Part shown: piece by piece, positions 1-8,017 of the stretch
How the letters are laid out: every line of letters starts with the position of its first letter
How positions within the stretch are numbered: the stretch's first letter is position 1
NCBI GenBank assembly: GCA_001913845.2
Contig: MKGP02000064.1
Span: 1-64,000, forward strand
DNA: 64,000 nt
Reading direction: 5' to 3'
Source: Limnothrix sp. CACIAM 69d
GTDB taxonomy: Bacteria; Cyanobacteriota; Cyanobacteriia; CACIAM-69d
Notes under the pieces: generated by a model
The model's database searches: none
What the model was told of the DNA's origin: nothing
Seen by the model: the letters and a program-made list of their open reading frames with translations, nothing else
Made by a program: the position numbers and the translations under genes

Positions 1-204
1 GCCCAAATTGTTGTGGGGAGATGCATAGTTTGGGTCAAGCTTTATCGCCCGTTGGTAAGCGGTAATTGCCTCCTCATACCGCTTCAGATCGCGATACGCA
101 TTGCCCAAATTGTTGTGGGGAGATGCATAGTTTGGGTCAAGCTTTATCGCCCGTTGGTAAGCGGTAATTGCCTCCTCATACCGCTTCAGATCGCGATACG
201 CAGC
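1..204 (-). repeat. Two near-identical 102-bp TPR-coding repeats
   Basis: Bases 1-102 and 103-204 are the same 102-bp unit, differing only at its last two bases. Each encodes one 34-residue TPR. The next units to the right (from about 205) are clearly diverged. Identity at the nucleotide level, not just the protein level, points to recent duplication or gene conversion within the TPR array, which continues past the window edge. Confidence 0.9.
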
Positions 205-1530
205 GCCCAAATCATTGTGGGCATAGATATAGCTTGGGTCAACCTGGATTGCCCTTTGGTGAGATGTGATCGCCTCCTCATACCGCTTCAAATCGTGATA
301 CGCATTGCCCAATTCGTTATGAGAATAGAGATCGTTTAAGTCAATCTCGATTGCCCTTTGGTAAGAAGTGATCGCCTCCTCATAACGTCCAAGATGCAAT
401 AACGCATTGCCTCGATTCCTCCAAATATAGTGATAATTAGGCTTACGCTGAACAATACGAATAAAGCGATCAAGCGTCGTCCTGTACTGTCTTGAAACAG
501 AAAAAAGATGCTTATATTTCTGGAAGTTGATTTCCTGAAAAATCTTGTAGTAATTGGTAATATTCTGAAGGTGGTGAACCAAATAGCCAATTGCTGTTCT
601 GCACCATTTCAAGTCAAATATTAACTGCCTTCGATTTCTAAAAGTATATTCAAAGATATGGTGATACTTAGGTTCAAGTTGAATAGCCTTTTCATAGCTC
701 ATAACAGCTTCTTCATATCGGCCAAGACTAAGCAGCGCATTGCCTTGAAAAAAAGCAGCGGAATAATTGGTTGAGTCAAGATCAAGAACGCGAGCAAAAT
801 TGATAATTGCCAGACCATAATTTCCGGCAGATAAATTAAGTTTTCCCACTTGTAAATAGAGCTGACTCAGTTGACCAAAATCAGTCGCATTTTTAATGAG
901 ATCTTGCAGTGTCATCAGCTTACTGATACATTCCGATTCTGTCAGATTTTGATAACTATCTTCTGCCAACGATTCTTCGAGAATTTTTTGATCGATTTCT
1001 GATGGTTTTAGGGGAAATCGATAGACCCCCAAGCGCCAATCAAAAAAGTCTGGGGCGCGTTCGCTCAAATATTGAATCGTGGTGGGCCGACAGCAAATCA
1101 CAAAGGCACAGGGAAACCGATCGCGTAAGGTTTCCCGCGCCCAGTTCAGGTGCTGCAAAATCGGCGGCACACCCCGCCAATCGACACTGTAAATTTGCAC
1201 ATCGCTCCAGCCCGCCTGCCGCTTTGTGTCTTCGTAGTCCAACAGGGCTTCATCCAAATCCCGCACAAACAACACATCAAATGCCGTCGTTTCTGCGAGG
1301 GCTTGCACCTGATCCAGCAGCGTCGTAGCCTTGCGATCGAGCACCAATTGAGCAAACCGTTTTTCGGGAATTTCCCGCCGCAAGCGATCGAACAGTTCCT
1401 CATCCTTGTTGCGATCGCACACTATGAAATGCAGCTCAAACCCCGTTTGCCGCTGAAGCGATCGCCGCAAATTCTGATAGATTTCCTCCGGTGTTTCCGG
1501 TGGCAAATCCTCCTCATCATCCCAATCCAT
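1..1530 (-). CDS. TPR protein with N-terminal STAND-associated-like domain (partial, cut by window edge)
   Basis: The gene reads leftwards and is open to base 1, so at least 510 residues are present and the C-terminus lies outside the window. The first 170 or so residues form a globular domain with no Walker A motif. It ends in a segment like RAPDFFDWRLGVYRFP, which I recall from cyanobacterial TPR proteins paired with P-loop ATPases. Several TPR units of 34 residues follow (pattern LGNAYRDLKRYEEAITAYQRAIKLDP). The chosen start is the ATG at 1530; a GTG lies one codon upstream. It begins 56 bases after the ATPase gene stop, on the same strand, so the two are probably co-transcribed. TPRs suggest a protein-binding scaffold; the ligand or target cannot be told. 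Confidence 0.75.
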   Translation of the reverse strand, partial: MDWDDEEDLPPETPEEIYQNLRRSLQRQTGFELHFIVCDRNKDEELFDRLRREIPEKRFAQLVLDRKATTLLDQVQALAETTAFDVLFVRDLDEALLDYEDTKRQAGWSDVQIYSVDWRGVPPILQHLNWARETLRDRFPCAFVICCRPTTIQYLSERAPDFFDWRLGVYRFPLKPSEIDQKILEESLAEDSYQNLTESECISKLMTLQDLIKNATDFGQLSQLYLQVGKLNLSAGNYGLAIINFARVLDLDSTNYSAAFFQGNALLSLGRYEEAVMSYEKAIQLEPKYHHIFEYTFRNRRQLIFDLKWCRTAIGYLVHHLQNITNYYKIFQEINFQKYKHLFSVSRQYRTTLDRFIRIVQRKPNYHYIWRNRGNALLHLGRYEEAITSYQRAIEIDLNDLYSHNELGNAYHDLKRYEEAITSHQRAIQVDPSYIYAHNDLGAAYRDLKRYEEAITAYQRAIKLDPNYASPHNNLGNAYRDLKRYEEAITAYQRAIKLDPNYASPHNNLG

Positions 1531-1586
1531 CACCCATTCCCTCCCATCTAACCCAGCAGCCCGCACCACCAACCCAGACAGATGGC

Positions 1587-2975
1587 TCAAGCCCCTTGCC
1601 CCCGCGAGTTTGATGCTTGAAACGCATCCCAACGCTGCTTAAATTCCTTGGAACTCCGAATCAACGGATGCACCGCCGCCCAGGTGATTTTGTCTTCGGT
1701 TTCCTCGTCCCATTCGCGATATTCCAACACACACAATCGAAACAACAAATTGCGACAGCGATCTTCACATTCGTTGCGGCTGTCCTTCGTTTGCTCAACC
1801 GCCATCAACGCTTCCCAATCCTCAAACCGAATCGCATCCAGATAGGTTTCTCGCGCCTCCGCGATCGCCCGTTGCACCGTTTTCACCCCGATCGGTAATG
1901 TATCCACCCGCTTCAAGGATTCTTGCACCAATCGCATTAACTCGCGCATGTGGCCACCGCTGGCCAAACACAATCGCTTCACGGCTTCTTCTTCTGCAAA
2001 AATATCGGGAACCAGCGATCGAGTGGGAGCCGCTTTAGCCACTCGCCGCGCCAATACATCGCGCAACTTCCCATAGCCATCATCGAGCATTTGATGATCT
2101 CGATCGGCGATTGCCACCATCGGCAATCGTTCTACTTCGCCATATTCATCCCGTAAGCGCGACGCACTGGCGGAAAATACGAAGGACACGGGTGCTGTAT
2201 AGATCGTGTGGCAATTGAGGGCTTTGAGAGAATCAGCACGGTCAAGAAAAATTTCATCATGATTCGTGCGGCCATCAGGGCGATCAATCGGCGAGATTCG
2301 ATCCAAGTTGTCCGCCATTACCACCAAATCTCGTTTACCAGGCGGTAATTGTGTCCGTGCATTCTCTAGCAAATCATTGAGCGCAGTTTCTAAACTTTCT
2401 GTTTGATCACGCATCAATTTCCGCACTTGATCACGCTTTTGGGGTTCCAACCGTACCGCTGTGGTTAACTTAACAAACTGACTAAGTTGTAACTCTACAT
2501 TGGTCTTCAGATCTTCAATTTTGATATCTGCCGAGAGGATCGTTTTTAGCTCATCAACAGACTTAGCTAGCCATTGAGCGATTGGTCGGGAGTCAAGTCC
2601 CTCTAGGCTCTTGAGTCCATCAATAATGTTGCGTGCACAGGCCAGCAAAATATCCGAATATTCTGTATCTCTGAGATTTAAATCACCTGCATCGTCCGTC
2701 GCTGCTGCGAAATACACCACAAAAAAGCCGCGCTCTTCTAGCCACTGTTTCAGCTTTTTCAGTTCCGTGGATTTGCCGCCGCCGCGATGGCCGGAATAGA
2801 TTTGGCAGGTTTTGCGCTGGGCATCAGTGATCGTCCGGCCCAAGTCCACGATGATGTCATCATCACCCCGCACCGAGGTGCAATCCACATAGGCTGGATC
2901 GCCCGGTTCCAGTGGTTGTGAGGGATCAAATTCATGCTTAAGCTGGACGATGATCGAAGATCCTGGGCTAGACAT
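1587..2975 (-). CDS. P-loop ATPase (AAA/STAND-like) partnered with TPR protein
   Basis: An ATPase of about 462 residues with a clear Walker A GHRGGGKS, about 62 residues into the protein from the ATG start used here. A probable Walker B (DLVVMADNLD) lies about 154 residues further on. The reading frame extends 13 codons upstream to a TTG at 3014, but the ATG at 2975 is the more likely start. The region after Walker B reads like an AAA+ lid with the helical segment ASGGHMRELMRLV. The gene lies between the efflux pump gene (stop 3026) and the TPR gene (start 1530), all on one strand. The tight pairing with the TPR gene suggests the two work together as an NTP-driven sensor or scaffold; that is inference. 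I do not recognise a named family beyond P-loop NTPase. Confidence 0.75.
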   Translation of the reverse strand: MSSPGSSIIVQLKHEFDPSQPLEPGDPAYVDCTSVRGDDDIIVDLGRTITDAQRKTCQIYSGHRGGGKSTELKKLKQWLEERGFFVVYFAAATDDAGDLNLRDTEYSDILLACARNIIDGLKSLEGLDSRPIAQWLAKSVDELKTILSADIKIEDLKTNVELQLSQFVKLTTAVRLEPQKRDQVRKLMRDQTESLETALNDLLENARTQLPPGKRDLVVMADNLDRISPIDRPDGRTNHDEIFLDRADSLKALNCHTIYTAPVSFVFSASASRLRDEYGEVERLPMVAIADRDHQMLDDGYGKLRDVLARRVAKAAPTRSLVPDIFAEEEAVKRLCLASGGHMRELMRLVQESLKRVDTLPIGVKTVQRAIAEARETYLDAIRFEDWEALMAVEQTKDSRNECEDRCRNLLFRLCVLEYREWDEETEDKITWAAVHPLIRSSKEFKQRWDAFQASNSRGQGA

Positions 2976-3025
2976 GTCAACGGCTACCAATGTTCTCGCC
3001 CCGATTGTAGCCAAGTCGATCGCCC

Positions 3026-4612
3026 TTAGTGGCCGCCGGTTGGGGTTTGGCCCTTGCGACCCTTACCCAGCAACAACAACAACGGCAACGAAACCAAAAA
3101 CACTACCCCCACCACCCAAAACGTGTCAGCAAACGACAGAATCGACGATTGCAAACTGAGAGTGCGATCGAGCGAGGCGATCGCCTGTTGGTGCGCCGTG
3201 GTGGGATCCATGCCGCGCCCCACAAAAGCGCTGTTCAGAGCATCCAGCCGCCCTTGGGTTTCGGGACTGTAGGGGCTGAGATGCTCACTCAACACACTGC
3301 GGTGAAAGGCATTGCGTTGATCCAGCAGCGTCGTCAAAATCGCGATGCCAATGCTGCCGCCCAATTGCCGCGTCAGGTTATAAAACCCCGACCCGGCGGG
3401 AATATCAGCCGGGGGCAACGAACCGAGGGTCGCCAAACTGAGGGGCAAAAACATCATCACCGTGCCCACGCCCCGAAAAATCAGCGGATAAAACAGTGAG
3501 TCACTGCTGGAGTCGGGGTTCAGGGTCGCCAGGGAAAACATCACGCCGCTGGTCATGACGCTGCCCGCCGCGATCGCCCAGCGGGGATCGATGAAACTGC
3601 TCACTTTACCCAGGAGCATCATCGTGGCGGCGGAGGCCAGCGCCCCCGGCAACAACAACAGCCCCGTTTGCTGGGCGGTGTAGTGCAACACGCTCTGGGC
3701 AAAAATCGGCACGGCAAACAACGTGCCATATAGGCCCATGCCCACCACGGCGGAATAGATGCTGCCGGCCGCGAGCGATCGATGGCGCAGCACGCGCAAG
3801 TCCACGGCCGGGTGGCGCACGGTCAGCTCCCGCCAAATGAACAGGGCTAGCCCAACGGTCGCAGCGATCGCCAGGGCGATGATCGTGGGCGATTCAAACC
3901 AGTTGTCCTGCTCCCCTTCTTCCAGGAAGGTTTGCAAGCTGCCCACGGCGATCGTCAGCAAAGCAATGCCCCACCAATCGACTGATCGCCGCTGGCCGGA
4001 GCGATCGTGCGGCCGATCAGCCGGCAAAAACAGCAGGGCCATCACCACCGCCGCGATGCCGAAGGGAATATTAATGAAGAAAATCCAGCGCCACCCGAGG
4101 GTATCGGTCAGATAGCCGCCGAGGGTGGGGCCGATCGCCGGCCCCGTAATCACGCCGACTCCGAAGACTGCTTGGGCTAAACCCTGCTCGGCCGGCGGAA
4201 AGCTCTGGAACAAAATCGATTGGGCCTTGGCCAGCAAGCCGCCGCCCAGCAACCCTTGCAAGATGCGGGCGGCCACTAGGGCAGGCAAACTGCCGGACAG
4301 TCCACAGAGAATGGAGGCGATCGTGAAGCCCGCCAGCGAGAGAACGAAATAGCGCTTTTGGCCAAAGGTTTCGCCCAGCCAAGCCGTTAGGGGAATCACG
4401 ATCACGTTGGCGATCGCGTAGCCGGTGACGACCCAGCCGATTTCGCTGAGGGTGGCTCCGACGCTGGATTGAATATCCGTGAGGGCAACGTTGACGATGC
4501 TGGTGTCGATCACTTCCAGGATTGCGCCCAGGGAAGCGGTGGCGGCGATCGCCCATTTCAGCCAACCAGTGGGATAGGCCGGGGCGATCGCGGGATGGGA
4601 TGTGGCGCTCAT
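3026..4612 (-). CDS. emrB: DHA2-family drug efflux permease (EmrB/QacA type)
   Basis: A 528-residue, 14-helix major facilitator of the DHA2 drug/H+ antiporter family, acting in the plasma membrane. The signature after helix 1 (LEVIDTSIVNVAL) and antiporter motif C in helix 5 (GVGVITGPAIGPTLGG) are both visible, and the length is normal for EmrB. It starts 12 bases after the stop of the EmrA-type adaptor gene, so the two are translated from one message and probably form a tripartite pump with an outer-membrane channel encoded elsewhere. The exported compound cannot be deduced. The symbol is by family resemblance. Confidence 0.92.
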   Translation of the reverse strand: MSATSHPAIAPAYPTGWLKWAIAATASLGAILEVIDTSIVNVALTDIQSSVGATLSEIGWVVTGYAIANVIVIPLTAWLGETFGQKRYFVLSLAGFTIASILCGLSGSLPALVAARILQGLLGGGLLAKAQSILFQSFPPAEQGLAQAVFGVGVITGPAIGPTLGGYLTDTLGWRWIFFINIPFGIAAVVMALLFLPADRPHDRSGQRRSVDWWGIALLTIAVGSLQTFLEEGEQDNWFESPTIIALAIAATVGLALFIWRELTVRHPAVDLRVLRHRSLAAGSIYSAVVGMGLYGTLFAVPIFAQSVLHYTAQQTGLLLLPGALASAATMMLLGKVSSFIDPRWAIAAGSVMTSGVMFSLATLNPDSSSDSLFYPLIFRGVGTVMMFLPLSLATLGSLPPADIPAGSGFYNLTRQLGGSIGIAILTTLLDQRNAFHRSVLSEHLSPYSPETQGRLDALNSAFVGRGMDPTTAHQQAIASLDRTLSLQSSILSFADTFWVVGVVFLVSLPLLLLLGKGRKGQTPTGGH

Positions 4613-4624
4613 GGGGCCTGGCTC

Positions 4625-6010
4625 CTAGCGCACCGCCACGCTGACATTGGCGGACATGCCCGGCGTGACCTGGGCTTCGTAGCCGCGCAAACTGTCAGGG
4701 TCGATCGCAATCCGCACGGGAATCCGCTGCACCACTTTCGTGAAGTTGCCCGTGGCGTTGTCCGGCGGCAGCAGGGCAAATTGTGCGCCGGAAGCGGGGG
4801 CGAGGCTTTCCACCCGGCCGCGGAACGGGTGATCGGGAAAGGCATCCAGCCGAATCTCAACCGCTTCGCCGGGATGCATCCGCTGCACTTGGGTTTCTTT
4901 GAAGTTGGCTTCGATCCAGAGCTGATCACCAACGATCGCCATTAGGGGCTGGCCCGCTTGTACCTGTGCGCCCACTTCCACGGATTTGCGGCCAATCCGG
5001 CCGCTGACGGGGGCGGCGATCGTCGTGTAGGACAACTGCAACTGGGCGGCGCGCAGGTCGGCGGCCTGGCGGGCAATTTGGGCCGTGGCGGCGGCGTAGC
5101 GATCGCGGTTCACCTGGGTTTGGTTGCCGGTGGCGCGGGCCTGTTGCAGATCCCCCTGGCGCGATTGGCGGGTGGCCTGGGCCCGATCGACCCCTTGGCG
5201 GGCCTGGGCCACGCGGGCGATCGCCTGTTGTACCTGTTGGCGGGCGGCGGCGGTTTGGGCCAGGGCCACATCGTAGGCGGCCTTGGCGGCATCCCGTTGC
5301 TGGGCGGCGATCGCCCCGTCCTGGTAGAGCGCATTGTAGCGATCGAAGTCCGCCTTCGCTTTGGTCAGGGCCGCTTGGGCTTGGGCCAAATTTGCCCGCG
5401 CCACCGGTACGCCTGCGCTGGCTTCATTCAAGGCCGCTTCAGCATTGGCGATCGCGGCGGTGGCATCGTTCAGGTCACCCCGCGCCGTGGTCAGTTGGGC
5501 GGCGGTGTTGGCTCCGGCCAGGGCGATCGAGGATTGGGCCGCCCGGGCATCCTGTTGCGCCGCCACCAAGGCCGCCTGGGATTGTTGCACCTTCACTTGA
5601 TAGTCCGTTGGATCGAGCCGCACCAGCACAGAACCCGCCGCCACATGCTGGTTTTCCTCGATCGCCACGGCCGTCACTGTGCCCGGCACGCGGCTGGCCA
5701 CTTGATAGAGATGGCCCGCCACTTGGGCGTTGTCGGTTTCCTCGTGGGTGGAGGCGTATTGCCAAAACTGCCAAGCCCAGCGACCACCTGCGATCGCCCC
5801 GGCGGCCACCAGCACCAAGACGATCACCAGCCCGATCGGATTGCGCTTTTTGGGAGCCGAATCGGTTATGGGGTCAGGGGTGGGGGCGATTGGCGCTTCG
5901 GCCGGCGGGGCGATCGGGCGATCGGATGGGGGAGCGGTGATCGGCTCCAGCGTGGTAACGGGCGGCTCAGAGCCATTGCGATCAATGTCATGCATCAACT
6001 GGGGTTTCAC
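4625..6010 (-). CDS. emrA: HlyD/EmrA-family membrane fusion protein
   Basis: A 461-residue periplasmic adaptor anchored by one N-terminal transmembrane helix (about residues 56-78, NPIGLVIVLVLVAAGA). The first 50 residues are Pro-rich and cytosolic. A lipoyl half-motif, a long Ala/Gln-rich alpha-helical hairpin (about residues 130-320) and the second lipoyl/barrel part (APVSGRIGRKSVEVGAQV) follow, as in EmrA. It links the downstream EmrB-like pump to an outer-membrane channel. The upstream 150-bp gap to the marR stop carries a copy of the candidate MarR operator, so the pump genes may have their own regulated promoter. Confidence 0.9.
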   Translation of the reverse strand: MKPQLMHDIDRNGSEPPVTTLEPITAPPSDRPIAPPAEAPIAPTPDPITDSAPKKRNPIGLVIVLVLVAAGAIAGGRWAWQFWQYASTHEETDNAQVAGHLYQVASRVPGTVTAVAIEENQHVAAGSVLVRLDPTDYQVKVQQSQAALVAAQQDARAAQSSIALAGANTAAQLTTARGDLNDATAAIANAEAALNEASAGVPVARANLAQAQAALTKAKADFDRYNALYQDGAIAAQQRDAAKAAYDVALAQTAAARQQVQQAIARVAQARQGVDRAQATRQSRQGDLQQARATGNQTQVNRDRYAAATAQIARQAADLRAAQLQLSYTTIAAPVSGRIGRKSVEVGAQVQAGQPLMAIVGDQLWIEANFKETQVQRMHPGEAVEIRLDAFPDHPFRGRVESLAPASGAQFALLPPDNATGNFTKVVQRIPVRIAIDPDSLRGYEAQVTPGMSANVSVAVR

Positions 6011-6038
6011 AATCTCTGACCTCCTCGGAATGTGGAAT

Positions 6039-6076
6039 CACGAAATGACGGATTATTACGGGTGTTTTTATTTCGT
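6039..6076. promoter_or_regulatory. Candidate MarR operator upstream of emrAB
   Basis: CACGAAAT (6039-6046) and TTTATTTCGT (6067-6076) form an inverted pair, centres 31 bp apart, just upstream of the emrA start. Both arms match the arms of the perfect inverted repeat in front of marR. The arms are in the opposite order to that site. Binding is inferred from shared sequence and position. Confidence 0.5.
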
Positions 6077-6160
6077 ATGCGTATTATTTGAGCGACTAAA
6101 CACCCCTTGGGTGGTGATCGACGTTGCCCAGGCGATCACTGGCTTCAACAACTCGGTGAA

Positions 6161-6637
6161 TCAGTCGAGCTGCGTCAGGTTGCCGATCGCCCGATCGACC
6201 AAATCGGACATCAGTTGGCGATCGGGTTCGGAAAATCCCTGGAGGGTTTCCTCGCGCATTTGCACCGCGATCGGCGGCAAAATTTCCTGCATTTGCCAGC
6301 CCAGATCCGTCAGCCAAATTCGCCAGACGCGCCGATCGTGGCAGTCACGTTCCCGCCGAATCAGGCCGCGCTCTTCCATGCGATCGAGTGCGCCGGTCAT
6401 GGTGCCGCCCACCTGCCGCAGCCGATCACCGATCGCACAGGTGGCCAGCCCGTCTTGTTCCCACAGGCAACAGAGCACCACCCAGTGAAACGGCGTGAGG
6501 CCGTGGGGTTCCAGCAGTTCCTGAAACCGCCGTCCCATCAGTTGCGACAACAGCCGAATCCGATAGCCCAGGCCATTGGGAGCCAAGACTTCTCGCCAAG
6601 GCGCAGTGGAAAGGGCCGATCGAGCAGTGGCGTTCAT
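6161..6637 (-). CDS. MarR-family transcriptional regulator
   Basis: A 158-residue winged-helix regulator of the MarR family. The central part has the family pattern: an HTH (residues about 60-90, ATCAIGDRLRQVGGTMTGAL) followed by a wing with the DRR element (RRERDCHDRRVWRIWLT). MarR proteins dimerise, bind pseudo-palindromes and release DNA when an aromatic or drug ligand binds. It is the first gene of the marR-emrA-emrB run, the classical arrangement for an autoregulated efflux operon. An 11-bp inverted repeat 20 bases upstream of its start supports autorepression. Confidence 0.9.
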   Translation of the reverse strand: MNATARSALSTAPWREVLAPNGLGYRIRLLSQLMGRRFQELLEPHGLTPFHWVVLCCLWEQDGLATCAIGDRLRQVGGTMTGALDRMEERGLIRRERDCHDRRVWRIWLTDLGWQMQEILPPIAVQMREETLQGFSEPDRQLMSDLVDRAIGNLTQLD

Positions 6638-6656
6638 GGGAAAACCGCAAACATGA

Positions 6657-6693
6657 TTTATTTCGTGTACTAACTATTTAAGCACGAAATAAA
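6657..6693. promoter_or_regulatory. Perfect 11-bp inverted repeat, candidate MarR operator
   Basis: TTTATTTCGTG at 6657-6667 and its exact reverse complement CACGAAATAAA at 6683-6693, separated by 15 bases, sit in the marR/Uma2 divergent region about 20 bases from the marR start. The centre-to-centre arm spacing is 23 bp. The same half-sites recur upstream of emrA (6039-6076). This is the expected layout for MarR autoregulation. Confidence 0.65.
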
Positions 6694-6823
6694 ATTCTGA
6701 GTATGACCCGATCGCCGTTGACCATCCGAGCCATGATGAGGTGCTTAGGATCAGGGACGATCGCCCCCGATCGCCCCTAAGCCTTGGCTACAATCCGATC
6801 AAGCTGCTCGATCGCCCTGACCT

Positions 6824-7411
6824 ATGCCGCCGATCCTTGCTGAAGCCCTAACCCTGCGACCGCTGCAAGTGCGCGATTATCAATGCCTGATTGATCAGGG
6901 TTGTTTTGGCCCGGAAGAACATATTGAATTGCTCAATGGTCAACTGATCCAAATGGCTGCTAAGGGAACCCGCTATGCCGCCGCTGTCAGTCGTTTGGCG
7001 CGGCTGCTGGGTCGGCAATTGGGCGAAACGGTGCTGATTCGGCTGCAAGACCCGATCGCCCTGAATGACCAGTCCCAACCGGAACCCGACCTGGCGATCG
7101 TCCTGCCCCATCCCCTCGACTATGCCGACCATCACCCCACCCCAGCGGAAATCCATTGGCTGATTGAAGTAGCGGACAGCACCCTCACCTACGACACCCA
7201 AACCAAGGCCCGTGCCTATGCCCAAGCGGGTTTAGGGGATTATTGGGTGCTGGATTTGCCGGGCGATCGGCTCTGGGTGTTCCGCAATCCGAATCAGGCG
7301 GGCTATGGACTGGTTATGCAGCTCGATCGCGCCCAATCGATCGCCCCGATCGCCTTTCCTAATTGCACTTGGCCTCTGGCGGACTTGCTGCCGATCGCCT
7401 CGGACTCTTGA
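6824..7411 (+). CDS. Uma2-family (DUF820) PD-(D/E)XK nuclease-fold protein
   Basis: A 195-residue member of the Uma2 family, abundant in cyanobacteria and predicted to have a restriction-endonuclease fold. The usual core elements are present: PEPDLAIVLP (first acidic residue), LIEVADSTLTYD (second acidic motif) and KARAYAQAGLGDYWVLDL (the helix with Lys and the following strand). It is divergent from marR. Uma2 proteins occur in large families and their substrates are not known. No partner gene is evident here. Confidence 0.9.
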   Translation: MPPILAEALTLRPLQVRDYQCLIDQGCFGPEEHIELLNGQLIQMAAKGTRYAAAVSRLARLLGRQLGETVLIRLQDPIALNDQSQPEPDLAIVLPHPLDYADHHPTPAEIHWLIEVADSTLTYDTQTKARAYAQAGLGDYWVLDLPGDRLWVFRNPNQAGYGLVMQLDRAQSIAPIAFPNCTWPLADLLPIASDS

Positions 7412-7467
7412 GCAACCTGGGCTAAGGGGCGTTAGGCTGGGCAAGAGCGCGGCCAAGGAACAGCAAC

Positions 7468-7803
7468 ATGGCATTGGAATCGATCGAACGGGCGGAAACG
7501 GTGGAGCGAGCGACCCTGCTGGCGGGGTTCCATGCCCTCGGCGATCCGATTCGGCTGGGGGCGATCGAACATTTGCGGCAGGGCGAATTGTGCGTGTGCG
7601 ACCTCTGCGAGCTGCTGGGGGTCAGCCAATCAAAGCTGTCGTTTCACCTGAAAGTGCTTCGGGAAGCGGGCTTGATTGAAGTGCGCCAGGACGGCCGCTG
7701 GAACTATTACCGGCTGAATCCGGCGGGCTTTGAGCGCTTAGAGCAATATTTAACGAGTTTTGCGGGGTTGGTGATTACGGGCGATCGCGCCTCCTGTGCC
7801 TAG
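7468..7803 (+). CDS. arsR: ArsR-family arsenic-responsive repressor
   Basis: A 111-residue ArsR/SmtB winged-helix repressor. Residues 42-47 read CVCDLC, the three-cysteine As(III)/Sb(III) sensor motif of the E. coli ArsR type, in the DNA-recognition region. The HTH follows (GVSQSKLSFHLKVLREAGLI). It begins 56 bases after the Uma2 gene and is followed by acr3 and arsC on the same strand, so it should repress the arsenic efflux genes until arsenite binds. The candidate operator lies not in front of arsR but between arsR and acr3 (7919-7953), as if acr3-arsC has a separate regulated promoter. Confidence 0.93.
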   Translation: MALESIERAETVERATLLAGFHALGDPIRLGAIEHLRQGELCVCDLCELLGVSQSKLSFHLKVLREAGLIEVRQDGRWNYYRLNPAGFERLEQYLTSFAGLVITGDRASCA

Positions 7804-7868
7804 CGATTCCGCCGCGCCTACCAACTAGCCGTGCCCGCCAACAAGGCTTGCCCCTTCGGTGGGACAGA

Positions 7869-7888
7869 CAAGGGGTTTAAACCCCTTG
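7869..7888. repeat. 20-bp perfect palindrome, dispersed family copy 1
   Basis: CAAGGGGTTTAAACCCCTTG is a perfect palindrome between arsR and acr3, identical to the copy at 17502. Related CTTAAG-centred copies occur across the window. Here it lies 65 bases after arsR and could end the arsR transcript, although no U-run follows. Confidence 0.85.
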
Positions 7889-7918
7889 CCCCTTGATCGG
7901 AGAGCTGGGGATTGTCAA

Positions 7919-7953
7919 ATCAATTTTTTTTGAATTCATCAATTTTTTTTGAA
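7919..7953 (+). promoter_or_regulatory. Direct-repeat candidate ArsR operator
   Basis: ATCAATTTTTTTTGAA occurs twice without change, at 7919-7934 and 7938-7953 (period 19 bp). Each copy is itself a short inverted repeat, TCAA-N6-TTGA, the style of ArsR/SmtB sites. It is placed 65 bases before the acr3 start, where a promoter would be expected. ArsR binding is inference. Confidence 0.6.
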
Positions 7954-8017
7954 ATATTCCTGGCACAATGGAGGCGATCGGGGGAAATCGATGCGCATTG
8001 CCCGATCGCGAGGTGCT

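Noticed and set aside
1-204. Possible CRISPR or satellite array from the 102-bp repeats
   Set aside because: The repeats are in frame, encode TPR motifs on the minus strand and have no spacers.
4958-6019. A 353-codon open frame opposite the emrA-type gene
   Set aside because: A Gly/Leu/Arg-rich antisense shadow of an Ala/Gln-rich coiled coil; the opposite strand has a convincing membrane fusion protein.
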